Shown: piece by piece, positions 24,285-36,267 of the stretch
How the letters are laid out: each line of letters starts with the position of its first letter
Numbering within the stretch: the first letter of the stretch is position 1
Assembly (NCBI GenBank): GCA_002205965.3
Contig: NADL03000041.1
Coordinates: 1-64,000 of the forward strand
Source: Kappaphycus alvarezii
Lineage: Eukaryota > Rhodophyta > Florideophyceae > Gigartinales > Solieriaceae
DNA: 64,000 nt
Direction: 5' to 3'
Made by a program: the position numbers and the translations under genes
Notes under the pieces: model-generated
What the model was told of the DNA's origin: nothing
Database searches by the model: none
The model's input: the letters and a program-made list of their open reading frames with translations, nothing else

Positions 24285-24537
24285 TTTACAAGCCAGTGTG
24301 GCACTGCGTCAGACGCAGCGTGCAAAGGTGTCGCGACGAGTTGATGAGGCATTGATAGAGTTCGGGGTTGGGATGCGACCGATGCCCTCGTCGATTGCGG
24401 TGGATATCTTTGACTTGCTGCGGATGGAGATTATGTATTTTATTGAGCTGCAGAGGAAGATGGTGCGCAAGGCGAATGATCCTTCTATTCATTTGTTGAT
24501 GGAACGAGTCAGCAGTGCTGCGGAGGACGATGAGTAG
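24285..24537 (+). pseudogene. C-terminal fragment resembling DMAP1/SWC4
   Basis: DMAP1/SWC4/Eaf2 is a shared subunit of the NuA4 acetyltransferase and SWR1 remodelling complexes. The open frame here reads SVALRQTQRAKVSRRVDEAL, then EFGVGMRPMPS, a helix with DIFDLLRMEIMYFIELQRKM, and ends in an acidic tail at 24537. This matches the conserved C-terminal block of the family (a basic segment, then E.G(V/I)...P.PT, then F..LR..I....EL). Nothing upstream on this strand resembles the SANT-like N-terminal domain; instead there is an opposite-strand ORF. So it is a fragment, or an exon whose partner is not visible. The call rests on one short block. Confidence 0.5.
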
Positions 24538-25345
24538 TCACCCTTTGGTACACTTGCAATTCTTACACTTCCTACAGCAGTGTAATGAAACACTTAACAC
24601 CGTCTCGTGATGAGCGGGTTGTCGAAAATAGTATGTCCAGTTTTCATGTTCCAGTACTGAACAAATATAATACTCGAATATGAAGCCATGCGACAACTCA
24701 CAAACCGCCACATCCGAATCGAACGGAATTGGTAACCGCAATCTCCGACCATTCCTCTCCTATCGCGCACGTTTCTGCCGTCTCAGAACCCGCAAAGTAC
24801 GTCATTGTATCGCCCACACAATCCCTCTCTCAAAATGTGTGAGCACAGCACGTTTTCTAACTGTACTACTGTATTTTGTGCTGTGTTCAATGTCGAGCAG
24901 ATATCATGCCAAAGCAGGCGAAGGTCCGCCGGGTAACGTAGATGGACACGACAGACCAGGTGCAAGATTTGCAAGTTTATTTGCACCTACACAATCCGCG
25001 AGCCTGAGACAGCCGATACGAAGTGTGGTGAGAGACCTGCAAAGAGCAGAAAGGAACTTGTTTCGCGTGATGTGGAACAGGAGGGCGCCCTGGAACCACC
25101 CACTGCATGAGTACTGTTGAACGTGAGATCCCCACAACTTCCAACTCCACCGAGTGTGGGGAAAAAGGATGACTTTTGTAAGAGCGAACTGAAGGACCAT
25201 TTATGATATTCGTCACCATGTTCGGGTACTGATTCGCCCGATCCTGTTCTGAACTGTAAATTTCACCAATCTAGAGGTAAGACCGGAGCTCTCCGGGATC
25301 CACAGGTCGGATCGGGAGGAAAGCGATGATGATTTTGAAGACGCT
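24538..25345. other. No identified gene
   Basis: A plus-strand frame 24680-25120 (146 codons) includes SRYHAKAGEGPPGNVDGHDR and an Arg-rich end. No family recognised. It may be the N-terminal part of the TNP2-like transposon ORF that follows. Confidence 0.3.
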
Positions 25346-28114
25346 GTGACATATATTACAATGGATGATCTTGCTAAAGCTTTTGAAGAGTCCGAGAAGG
25401 ACATGCGGCAGACTCGTGAGGAAATTCAGGCACAACGCAATGTGTTAGAAAAAACAATTGATGCCAGAGATGATGAGCGCCAACTGCTCGAACAACTAAG
25501 GCGGAGTGGAAGATTGATGTTTGTGGGAGAATATCTTGGGGGCGACAATTGTCTGCGGAAGTGTGCGGGTTACAGTCGATCAATTTGAGACTATGCGGCG
25601 TATAATCAAGGCATTCCTACGCGCTGATGAGCGTGCCCGGTGAACAGCTTGCCCTCGTATTCGAAAGTGAGGAGAACTATCATGAAACATTTGATGGGAA
25701 AGTGCTTCCGAAGGCAAATCTGCACTATTTGACGTTAATTTGATCGTATCATTCCAAGATCAACTAACGCTGAGGTGTTGGAATATGAAGGATCGATCTT
25801 TATCAATTACCGGAACGAACGGTGCGCAATCAACGGTTAGGAGATCTCCTCAATCCCAAGTGTATGTTATTCCAAGTGAATGGGCCCGTTTGGATATGGC
25901 GATGCCCTACTTTCACCCGGTACTTACTGGGCAGTGTGAGGTTGATGACCAAATCAAAATACAAGTATTGTAGCAGATCGGGCAGCACTGCTCTCAGCGT
26001 CTACTTTCATGTATGTGAGAGATGGTAATTCGATTGTGAAGGGGGGCTGGATCTATTGTGAAGTTGAGACTGGCAGAGCTGCCTAAAAGTGCGAGCAATA
26101 CGAGTGACCAAATCCATTTCGTTTGGTGGAGGTGATCCGACAGAAGCAGGCAGATACGTACACGGTCTCGAGGCGGAGATCTCCGCTGTGTGGTGTGTCG
26201 CTGGGGAGGGCAGAACCGAAAGTGCAACAATCGCAATGCGCAATGTGGATGGGCCCGAGGCCGCAGTCTTGCGTGCTCTCCGAGACCAGCACCGATTGAT
26301 GGGATAGACCCAGACTTAGATGTATTCGTCTGAAACCCGTGTCATTCCGGGAGACATTTGTGCCCTGCTAAGGCCAAGTCGCAGATCTCTGAAGGGTACC
26401 TTTTGGGCGAAAATGTTACCTATGCGTTTTAGTCAATCGTTTCTGGAAGGAAAAGAGCGTGAGGCGTCGCGCAGGTTGCTTTGGTTGAAGCTACTGCGCT
26501 GAAAAAGGGCCAAGGGAGCAACGGAGTGTGAAAGCCCGCCTTTTGGGGTCGCACGAACTGTACGGGGATGTAATGCTTGTATCAAACGATGTGTGAAGTT
26601 TGTGCATGACGTTCTGACTGAGCCGATTTCTGTCGAATGGCAGGGCTGCTGATGGAAAGGAATATCCTTATGCAGTGTACAGAGTCATGCTATATTGTGA
26701 TGACTTTCAACCATTCTTCTCTTTTACCACAAGGTTCAGCGGTGGGTGTTATCTACTGCCGTTGGGGCTACCTCCTCAATGGCGCAATGCACGTGCGGCA
26801 GTTCGGCTTATCGCACTAACAACTCCTGGGTAAGCACTAATTCTTTTTGTTGTCATCATTGATGACTTGGTGCAGATGACGAGAGGGAATAGATGGTATA
26901 GACCCGACGGCGAACCGATGAAGATCTTCATCGACGTCGTTGGGATCGTTGCAGACTATCCGGCAATTTCATATGTACTGGACCTGTTGGGACATAATGC
27001 CAGTGCCCCTGTTCTCTCTGTTCCTTCCGAAGGGAGTTTCAAGAAGATAGGACAAGCTATGGATTCAAATACCGAGCATGCAGAATCAAGCCCAGATCTG
27101 CGGTGTTCAGAACGCCAGGCATTACGGAGCATCAGGATAAGTATAATGGGACCAAATGGTTGGGAATGTCGAGTCCGTCATCTGTTTATATAACCTGCCC
27201 CTTGCTAGCACTGAGTAAGGCCTTTCAGCAATGCAGGCACAAATGTCGTTGAAGCGAAAGGGGAAAGAGTTGTAAGCGACTTATTTGATCCGTATCGTTC
27301 CTGTGTTGTGGCGCCGGACCATCTTATGACGAGGTTAGCTATTAATATTATGTAATTTGTTTCCGTCTCTACCTGACAATTATATGCGGCACCGTATTGA
27401 CGTCTTGTTGTGCGCGAGTTTAAAAGAGAATGGTTTTCACCCGCAAATCGGAGGTGTATAGTATTAAGAAAAAGGGGCTGCACAGTATGGCATTATCTGC
27501 TACTTACTGCTTGTTTAACGTTTCTCTTTGTGTGTTTCGCACAGGTTTGCACATGCTACAACGTGAAGTTGGTGATTTGTTTTGGAAGGCACTCAAGCTT
27601 CTTGAAGACCTTCAATGTATTGTATCTTTAAATATTGGTGGCCGGCCGACAATGTCGATTGAGAGAAAGAGGTCAATTCTGTCCGTCCATCCCGGACGAG
27701 GGATGGCAGAAGATGTTACAATAAGGCTATGCGTATGTTGCAGCAGTAGATAACTTCAAGATGGAGGTGTACGAGGAGTTAGGGTGTGAAACGACCGGCA
27801 CATCCACTCTAGACAAACCCACCTTCGCAGGTTATTAGAGTTGTTTCAGCATAGTCTTCCCTGCTATGGACATGTTCGGCACTTTATGGAGCTTGTCTTT
27901 GAGGCAGCTCATCAGCCGTTGAAAAGGGGTGTCGTTAGGAGCAACCACCATAACTCTCACTTGTCTGCTGTGGAGCACACGCTGGCGAATGACTGTCAAG
28001 GCGCATTGGTGTCCTTCAGAGGATTTTAAAAAGGCTCGGATAAGGGGAAGTCGAGCACAGCTGGTCGCTCTCTACGACGGTTGCTATTCGGTGATTCCAT
28101 CACAAAAGACCTAA
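25346..28114 (+). pseudogene. TNP2/CACTA-like transposase, scattered fragments
   Basis: Several plus-strand pieces in order: a coiled coil with FEESEKDMRQTREEIQAQRN (25346-25588); YCDDFQPFFSFTTRFSGG then LPPQWRNARAAVRLIALTTPG (26690-26830), like the 'NLPP..R' stretch of TNP2 transposases; DGEPMKIFIDVVGIVADYPA and LDLLGHNAS (26900-27005), like the 'D.PA......GH.A...C' stretch; and LPCYGHVRHFMELVFEAAHQ with LKRGVVRSN (27850-27960), like the 'E..HQ..K....RSN' stretch. Many stops and shifts separate them. Distantly related KDZ-type transposases are an alternative family. Confidence 0.5.
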
Positions 28115-28589
28115 TCTATCTAAATAATCTCATGCGACTTTAGCGAATATGTGGACAGTCATTGGAGGAATTGTTTATCCCTGCTTAAGTCAATATTGGA
28201 GAGTGATGGAATAAGTTCGACCTGGTTCCAAGAACAATGGTGTGGCAAGGATAAGTAGGGTTAGAGATCCTACAAAATGAATATTGCTGTGGGAAATTAG
28301 GCTGCTCCGAATATCAGGCTGTCTTACCCAGTCGGGCAATCAAGCGAGGAGATGTGGCGGGTTTAGTCTTAGATTGAAATACGCGAACAACTGCAGTGCT
28401 ACGTGGATATATTTGAAAAAGCGCAGCATCAAGCGGGGAGTTGTGGGCGGGGAAACACTGCGGTTGGGCCTGGGCAGCGAGTTTGGAACATAGTATCTTT
28501 AATATTTTGCAAGGCCTCTCCTTTAAATACGTGCGCGCGTATCACGGAGTGTAACGTACGCAACCAAAAGTGCAAGCGCAACCTGCCGG
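28115..28589. other. No gene seen
   Basis: Between the last TNP2-like piece and the right border of the insertion. Only short frames. Presumed non-coding end of the inserted element. Confidence 0.4.
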
Positions 28590-28681
28590 TCAGAAAAGTC
28601 CTAATAATTTTTTAATGGGTTTGGCCTTGGCCCAATCTAGCAATTTTTTATAATTCGCAGACAGAAATTGCACTTGTAGTG

Positions 28682-31600
28682 ATCCAACAGCGACGAAAGG
28701 CTTGTCCTTGAGTCGGAGGAAGGTTTGAATTGCTCGCGTGACGAAGGTCTTTCCGGTTCCGCAAGGAGCATCAAGGAAGTGGAAGCGAAGGTTGGGCGGG
28801 GTCGGAGCAAGAGGATGTGCTAAAGAAGAGGATGCACCGTCTAGATTTTCGAGGGAGACACCTGGATTAAAAGCGACGATGGCTTGATTGAATTTGTGAC
28901 GGAGGCCTTGATTGAACTTGGAGATGCCACTTTGGAGTTGCTGGCGCACTTGAACGGGTCTTCATAGGTTGAGGGCAAGTGGCCGAAGTCCATCTGGAGG
29001 AAAAGGAAGACCAAAGTTCTCGAGTATGGAGCGACAAATGGACTGAAGACCAGCTTGGATCTCGAGAAGAACGTATGAGATGGCTTGTTGCTCAGAGTCG
29101 AGTGCATCACGAACGTTACGTGGTTGGAAGCGGTAACGAATGTCTGTGATTAAGCTGGGCTTGTGTTCTTGCCAGAGGTCGATAGGAGAGGAGGGACTGC
29201 AGAAAGCGAGAATGGCTGCGAGAAAGTGAGTGAGGGGCACGAAGAAGGAGCGAAATTCATCTCGAAAGGCCCTGTTATACTCCATGTTATCATTGAGCAG
29301 TTTGAGAGCGTGTCAGGCGGAGCGGAAGCTGTCGTGTGCTACTACTTCGAAGGCACAGAGGTCTTGGTAGGAGGTGGCACCGGGGCGGTGAACCAGGAGC
29401 ATGCGAAGGAAATATCGCTCTACTTCTCGTGGGCTAACCGTGTAGAGTCTACTGACGACGTGAGCACCAGATCTTGTGAATTCGTATTGTGGAGACTGAG
29501 GAAGTGCTGCAGGCGGAACGTCTAAGGAGGAAGCTGCGTCTGTTGCACTGATAGAGGCGTTTCGGACTCGGAATATGGCTCGTGGGGTCCGCTTCTTTCG
29601 AGGCTTGGTCCAGGTGAAGTAGCGGGGGAAGTCGTCGTAGCGAAGATGTCTGGCGTTGGGATGCTCTTGGTTGGAGAGGAACCACTCTGTCAGCTTGGTG
29701 CTAGCACGTGGACGTACATCCACTCGTGCGACATTGTTGTGCTCAAATTACACGGTGTGATGATCTTCGAGGCGAATGCAGAGGCTAACGACGGTTGGTC
29801 GCGGTAAACGATGTCGAAGGAGAGGGGTTTCCACACACTCTCGGAGACGGACATGTATCTGGCGTCCTGAAAGTTTCCAATCTCATCGTAGCGCTGGTTC
29901 TGTCCGATCAGCTCCACATTCACGCGTTCGTGGCCTCTCAGTCATACCTGAAGAGGTACTTGATACCGCCGACGCGGGAGATGCAGAGTTCGATGTTGAC
30001 GTGGCAGGAAACATCCTGGAGATGGCGGGTTGTACCGGACAACCCAGGAGTTTTCGATGTTCATGACGACGGTTCTGCTTTCACGCTGCAAGATCGCTAG
30101 TCTTTCCCGCTACCATTTCGTGCGGTCTATTTTGTATGTGACGTAGTAGTCGTTCTCGTAGCGGCCGGTTTCGTCGGCGAAGGGCTTTGGGAACTTCTTG
30201 TTGCAGAATCACTCATCGTTCATGCAGACTTCTTCGGGGTTGCGCTGACCGCTCGGGTTGTCTATTGCGTGCTTTAAGACTAAATCGCGCAGGGCAGTGT
30301 CGGGGCAAGGGGGATCTCGGCGCAGATGACCTGATCGAAGTTGAGGGAATCGTTGAGGCGCTGTTTGGAGGCTCTTTCGAGGAAGAATGTGCAATGAGCG
30401 TGAGGGATTCCTCGGTTTGGAACCTGATGTCCGTACATGAGCAAAACCTTCTCCAAAATATTTCTCCTCCAGAAAAAACTGCATGAGGGCTCTGATCTTG
30501 ACTTGAAGGCTCGGGCGCAGAGTTCAGGGGGTTTTGGAGAGCTGTCCGGGATGCAATGAGCGGGGGATCTCAGGCCACTGGGGGTTGCAGTTCATTGTGA
30601 GGAAGAATTCTTGGTGGCCTACCTTGTTGGAGATTTCGATAATGTCTGAGCTTCTGTAGTATGTTGCAGTCACTTCCAATGTGGGTAGAGGGCAGAATGA
30701 AGAGTCCACCTGCTAGAACGACATCTGCCTCGTCGTGCGTGCGTCCCAAATCTTTTAGATTATCACGCAGGGTTGCGGCGCGGAGTCTCTGCTGGTTCTC
30801 ACAGAGGTAGGAGAGCTTCTTGGCCTCTTCCTGGCTGAAATGATCGACCAAGTACCACTGAAAGAGGCGGGCTGCATGGAGGAGGGTCTGATCTCGGAGG
30901 AGCGCTGTAAGAGCCTCCAGGCGCAGAAAATCTTTGAATTAAAATTTGGTCTTGGTGCGGTTGAAGAGAAGGCAGAGGGCTGAGCGATGCGCAGTTCGTG
31001 GTGCCAACCTTCGCGGCCATCCGGGAACGGGAAAAAGTAGTTGAGGGAATCGTAGGAGCTGTGACTAACGGAAAATTTTCGAGGAACTCGTTGCCGTTTG
31101 AATAAGGGTTCCGCGGCGTCCCAATACAATGTCTCTTCTTCCAACATCGCCGTCCTCGCTTCTATAAAATATTGCAGCGACTTATAAGGCTGCTAGTCTG
31201 TTGTAGAGACTGCTGTGAGCATTACAGGGCCTTTTCCCGGCGTAAGTGACCATCTTGTAGACTTTAGGGGCCTCAGTGACAATTGCCTACTCTCGAAGGA
31301 CCGAAAAGTCTGTATATAAGGGTTCAATTTGTGGAGCATGGCGGTGAGCTTTTGAGGGCCTGAGTCGAGCTGGGGAGCGGCAGCTGATCTGTGCTGAGTC
31401 TGTTCCGCATAATCGGTATCAATGAATGTAGAGAGAGAAAGGAAGGCCGAGAGCCACAGGGAGGCACGAGAGCACCGAGATAGGGGTAAATGCGGCCGTA
31501 CATGGTCATTTTGGGGTTGAAGTTAGATTTACCGGTCTTCTGGCGACCTACTTCGCTTTGACGGAACCATAGAGAGTGCTTTGTTGTATGCACGTATATG

Positions 31601-32230
31601 CTGGTTAGACGTCAATATAGAATGGTTTTGCCGGCCAGGAGCCCTTTCAAGAGGGTTGGGGCCGCACTGAGATGTGGGAGGGAGAGTCTACCCCCTCAAA
31701 GCAGTTTCCAAAGTATAAAGAAGTCGCAGATCTGGCCTTGGGGCGTTCTCGGAGAAAAAGGAGTGCTCCACACTTCGGATGGGCCACGTTCATGTCAATA
31801 ATTTTCAAATACTGTGTGGCGTCGAGGGTGAAGAGTCTTCTGTCCTGTGAATTCGCCCGTCGATTCTGTTCTGTCCTTTGAGTGGCCATCTCCTTACCTT
31901 CCGCTTCCCTCTGGTCCTGAGCCCTAACAAGACTCCGTAAACGTGGCTGATCAGCTTCATTCTGCCCGGGAACGTTTGTTCCGTCTCGCCACCGTTGTCA
32001 ATCCTGTGCTCTCCTCCATGAGGCTTGTTGCTCGCTCCCTGTAGGTCTCCGATCTCGCCGCCTTTCTCTATCCTGTTCTCTCCTCTGTGCAGCTTATTGC
32101 TCATCTTCTGCTTCTTTCTGCTCTCAGGATCGTGCACGTTCTCGTGCCCGTTGTTTTTCAGTTGCGTCCTGGGGCTGCACGGCTTCTCCCTCTTCGCGAC
32201 GCTTTGTCGCTTGAGAAACTTGACCTGCAC
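28682..32230 (-). mobile_element. Helitron, Rep and N-terminal helicase part
   Basis: Rolling-circle transposon RepHel protein in many frames, read leftward. N-terminal part: CGALLFLRERP (31800), GRIYPYLGALVPP (31510), SYDSLNYFFPFPDGREGWH (31060). Rep: RGIPHAHC (the HUH nuclease motif, about 30410), KHAIDNPSGQRNPEEVCM, and GGIKYLFRY with the two catalytic Tyr spacing (about 29960). Linker: TKLTEWFLSNQEHPNARHLR, YTVSPREVERYFLRMLL, LWQEHKPSLITDIRYRF. Helicase: LDAPCGTGKTFV (Walker A, about 28760) up to FVAVGS, where foreign sequence begins. The remainder of the helicase is at 16987-19050. HUH and Tyr motifs are preserved but the frame is broken repeatedly, so it is non-functional as sequenced. 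Confidence 0.88.
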
Positions 32231-33580
32231 GTTGCTGGAGCGTCATTCGAGCTCTTCTGGTCGCTGATCTCTCCCGGTTCCAGCGATTTTCCTCCTCTCG
32301 TTGCTCCGGCGTTTTTTGGGCACGCCTATATGTTGCACTACTTTGTGCGATTCAACGTTCTTCATCTGTCCGTGGAGGACCATCGTGACGCCGCAGAGTG
32401 GTTATTATCTCGATGACGCAAAGGTTTAGGAGAGTGCGAGGGAATCCTCTCGGATCGCTATGACGCGCTGCTAAGCAAATTGTCCAAGGTCCGGGGACAT
32501 GTCACACTGACATCGTCCAGAGTACTTCTTTCAACTGGAATCACACCAAGCTTTTTCAGATTTTTACTCCACTATCACGATATAACTTGGACTTATGCGC
32601 CTTACTGGCGAGGTGGCAGCTAAAGTCGTGCGGGTTAGGTACGGTGCGCAGGCATACCTGGTAGCGTAAGGCATGACCGTCGGTGTTGGCGTTGAAGACG
32701 TAGGTCTCGGTGGTGTGTGGAAGTGCCAGAGCACGATGCGGCTGGCGGCGAAGTTACGAGGATCGCACGTTTACACCGGTACAGATCAGATGACCTTACA
32801 GGGCGGAGGATAGAGCTTACGGTGGGAGGCCTGGCGCTTACGGATGGCGCAGATAGAAGGGACCAGACCGGGGACCATGTTCGGGACCGGTGCGGGAGCA
32901 GGCTCCGGAGGCGGAATGGGAGAGGCTGGGCGCTCGGGGGAGGACGGGCTGAGAGACGAGACCAAGGGAACACGCAGAGAGAAGTCTAGTGAAGGGTCGA
33001 AATCTAGACCCCACGGGGTGAGGAAAGTTGCAATCTTCCTTACAAATTGAATAAAAACCTAAAAGAGACCAAACAGAAACCAAAAGATTGTCAGTAAGCG
33101 TTCTGCCTGACTCGATATCGCGGGCGGCAAAGCCGGCTGGAGCACGAGGCGCGAGTTAATAACGTACTGCCCGCTTTCCAATTGAAATCACCAGTAAACA
33201 GAACCACGGCAGGGACATCTAGACAGCAGTAGCACAGCAACGGCAGCAAAAACGCGAAAGCCACAGTAGCAAGCGACACCAACACCAGCAAAACCAGGGG
33301 AAACGAAGCGAACGGGAGGAACACACACAGCAACAGGAGGGAGCACCATCACGAGAGAGGTCACCACGGGAGCAACAACAGGGAACAAAACGCGCACAAA
33401 ATCTCGAAGCAAGAGCGAGAACGGAGGCAGCCACAAAAGACCCGGTAGGGGCAGAGCTGCCGAAATGGAGTGGAGTGAGGGATGGGGTGAGAGAATGGGG
33501 TGAGTTGCATTCTTCGGCGCTGGCGCCGGCCGCTTGCACCGTAGGATGCACAGGTGTATTCGGTGTATGTGCTAAACGCC
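32231..33580. other. No identified gene; Helitron 5' side
   Basis: Frames here are short. Opposite-strand ORFs at 33091-33551 encode Leu/Val/Cys-rich hydrophobic sequence from a CAGCAA-rich plus strand and look like composition artefacts. The Helitron 5' terminus should lie in or near this stretch but was not pinned down. Confidence 0.35.
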
Positions 33581-33727
33581 GTCCGATTGGTGCACCCTAT
33601 TATAAGCATTATTTTCAAATCGAGCGCACTAATTACGGAGCGTTTTGCTAAACACCAACGAACAGACAGAGTTTTACGCTGGTATCCGCCAGATATAATA
33701 GTAACGCCAGTTTCACGCCAATCGGAC
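33581..33727. repeat. 147-bp interval bounded by short inverted repeats (possible MITE)
   Basis: GTCCGATTGG at 33581-33590 and its exact inverse CCAATCGGAC at 33718-33727, with partial match extending two or three bases inward. No target duplication is obvious. No coding content. Confidence 0.4.
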
Positions 33728-35502
33728 AACCCTCAATCAAACGCGATCTGATGTTACAGGGAAAAGTGACGAATATTAAAGAGGATAATTTATATGATGG
33801 AAGACCGGGACAAAGTCAATATTACACCCGTAGAGATCCTACAATACCATTAACAGTCGAACCAGTGAGAATAAATCCTGACCAGACAATGATCGTGGGA
33901 CAAAGATCAGTAAGAGAAGATCACATTAGCGCAAGTCACTCATCGCCAACTCCTCACTCTAGAATAGTCTCTACCGTAACATCACTTCTAAGGGACGTGA
34001 CTTGTAGTGGAGATCAAGACTCCGAAATGCATCCTATCTGACTTATTGTCAATGATTTTCGTGTTTATTAGGCGTGTGCTACCCAACTTCTCTCTCCGAA
34101 AAAGAAAGGGGTTTATTTTTCAGTAATTTGCGCAGTGGCTCTTCTTGAGAATTTTTCTTTGCGAAGGCCTACGTGACGAGCTTGATGTGTTTCAGGAACA
34201 ATTAAAAGTAATGATTTCGAATATGACTCCGATGTCCGACAGATGGAGGCGCAATCAGAATTGGAAAAGGTGACGATAGCCGATTAATGATGCAGACCCG
34301 CAAATCAAACATCACCGTGGGACTAGACCATCTAAAGCAGCGGATAAATTTACTTTCGCCGCAATAACCGAAGGAATTTCGTCCCGACAGGAATAAAATG
34401 GGTTGTTTTCTATCTGCTTTGTTTGATTATCCATGAGCTAAAATGATAATTAGCCATTTGGATCCCCAAATTACACCTAACCGTTTTCATCCTCGCACTT
34501 CGCGAGTAGCTGCAACTTGATCTTGTAAAAAATCGGAAACCCCCAGAAAAAATTCCAACAATGCAGTATTACCATAATAATTGAAGAACTCCTAGGAAGT
34601 ACCCCCATACACATGAAAACCGCCGATACAAATCTTAAAGTACTGAGAAGAACTCTTACGGTAACGGTCATAATACGAACCACATTGGATGTGACGGAAA
34701 GAATCTTCTTCGTATAATGCTCTAGTAAATCGTGTAATCCGCCAGTAAATGTAGATCTAGCTACGCGGTGGGTGACTGGAATGTCCCATTCTACCAGGTG
34801 AGTGGTCACGTTTATGTGGAATGGCCTCTATTAGACGCACATGTCTTTTCGTCTTGCAGCGGAAGGTATCTAACATCCCGGAGCTGTAACACAGCGTTTT
34901 GGATGGCGTTTTTCGTCGCAAGTATGCGAAGCAGCCACTGTATGGCCTCCGGTCAGGACGTTATACCGCCCTGTTTCGAGTTGTAGTCTCCGAAACAGAG
35001 CGAAATTAGCGACGGACAATGCCCTACAAGCAGTCCGGTAGGACTCTGAAGGCTTAGCTCTCCTTCATACCTTGAAGGGTACACTTCCGTGCTAACTTTT
35101 GCAAGAAGTCCAAAATCAAGAAGAGATCTTCCCATGAAAACAGGTTTCCTGGTCGATCTTTGTTGTGATACGCCTTGCTAGTCTCTTATCTTTCCCTATT
35201 CTCGGACTTTAATGCCTGCAATGTATTATCGAATCGATAGTCCTGTAGGACAGTATTCTCTCAAAGATATGGTTTGTTAGCTTGAGCTCACGGAGCCCAG
35301 ACCACGATGGACCGCGTCGACCATGGATTTTGAGCCGTGAAGTAGAATTTCTGATATGATGACGCCTTTTAAGACTTATTTTGCGCGATCCTTTGGGTCT
35401 CTTACTTAAACGCGAGGATCTTCCTCTTCTACTGACTTAGTACTCCGAATCGGAGTCATGTGACTCAGATGTCGAACCAACTAAGAGAACTACTTCGGAG
35501 TC
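33728..35502. other. No identified gene
   Basis: A 96-codon plus-strand frame (33751-34041) and a 110-codon minus-strand frame with a hydrophobic middle (34809-34477) have no recognisable motif. The remainder is without open frames. Confidence 0.35.
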
Positions 35503-36267
35503 TTAGGATGTTGCTGAAGAGCTAGAGCTCGAACTGGGATCCGATAGATAACTGTAATCTATCCTCTTGTGATCTTTGCTCTTGCGTTTGTTCTTCTTAG
35601 TACTCTTATGTGACTTCCGAGAAGTCTTGGAATGTCTTGCACAATCACTTGGGGATCTTTGATCATCTGATTCTTCAGAATCATATTGCTTGCGGGACGC
35701 TGAAGCATCATCAACGGGGATAACTGCTGGTGCAGCTTTTACATGCTCCTGGTTGTAGCTTTTTGTATTTGGTCCGAAGACCGTCCCTTTCCGTGCACAT
35801 CTCGAGGCGCTCGAGTCTTCTTGATACGCGATCGAACCAATCTTCATTACGGCGTTGGCCAAAAATGATGCTCTCCAGAGCCCGATTCGGATTGGTGCAG
35901 ATTGCAACAACATTTTTCTGCAACGCAGCCAGTACTGTAGGCGACTCTGTACAGTTTGAGATCTTCTGTCCAGAGACTTCAGTCCTCATCCATGGTAAAT
36001 ACTTTGTCCAAAATATTCGAACGCATCGCATAAAAGGTCTGCGACCATATTTTCCACCTTAGAGGTGAAGTTTTCGATCTCTTCACGCAACTGTGTGTTC
36101 ATTTCATTAAAAATCTCAGAGAGCTTGACCTTAGAGTCCTCCGGCGCATCAGCAGTGGCGAGTGCACAACGACCTCTAGCAGAGGTACTAGCGCGTTTTG
36201 TTACCCATGCGGTGATACTACGCCCAGTGAACATACTCCTAAGTCTGGAGAGCAAAATGTCGTTCAA
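35503..36267 (-). CDS. Unrecognised ORF with Ser/Lys-rich tail, probably element-encoded
   Basis: From ATG 36267, three overlapping frames join through two shifts into one plausible protein: a helical N-terminus (KLSEIFNEMNTQLREEIENF), a middle with NPNRALESIIFGQRRNEDWF and RRLERLEMC, and a basic/serine-rich C-terminus (SKDHKRIDYSYLSDPSSSS). The low-complexity tail and TE setting suggest a gag-like or accessory ORF. No family recognised. Confidence 0.4.

Larger units (their letters stand above)
19051..28681 (+). mobile_element. Apparent 9.6-kb insertion (CACTA/TNP2-like) splitting the Helitron
   Basis: The Helitron helicase reads up to FVAVGS on the right side (28682 onward) and resumes at AVAAQLIQNGRTAHS on the left (from 19050). 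Omitting 19051-28681 joins these in frame into the expected FVAVGSAVAAQLI motif. The right border ends CTTGTAGTG (28673-28681), the reverse of the CACTACAAG seen at CACTA transposon termini. The left border begins near caacacgagggc (19055), only loosely similar. Inside are plus-strand TNP2-like transposase pieces. No clear target duplication was found. The single-insertion reading is inference; two independent Helitron fragments remain possible. Confidence 0.5.

Noticed and set aside
33091..33551. Hydrophobic Leu/Val/Cys-rich minus-strand ORFs resembling membrane proteins
   Set aside because: The same CAG/AAC-rich DNA gives hydrophobic translations in several frames; no signal, motif or neighbour supports a gene.
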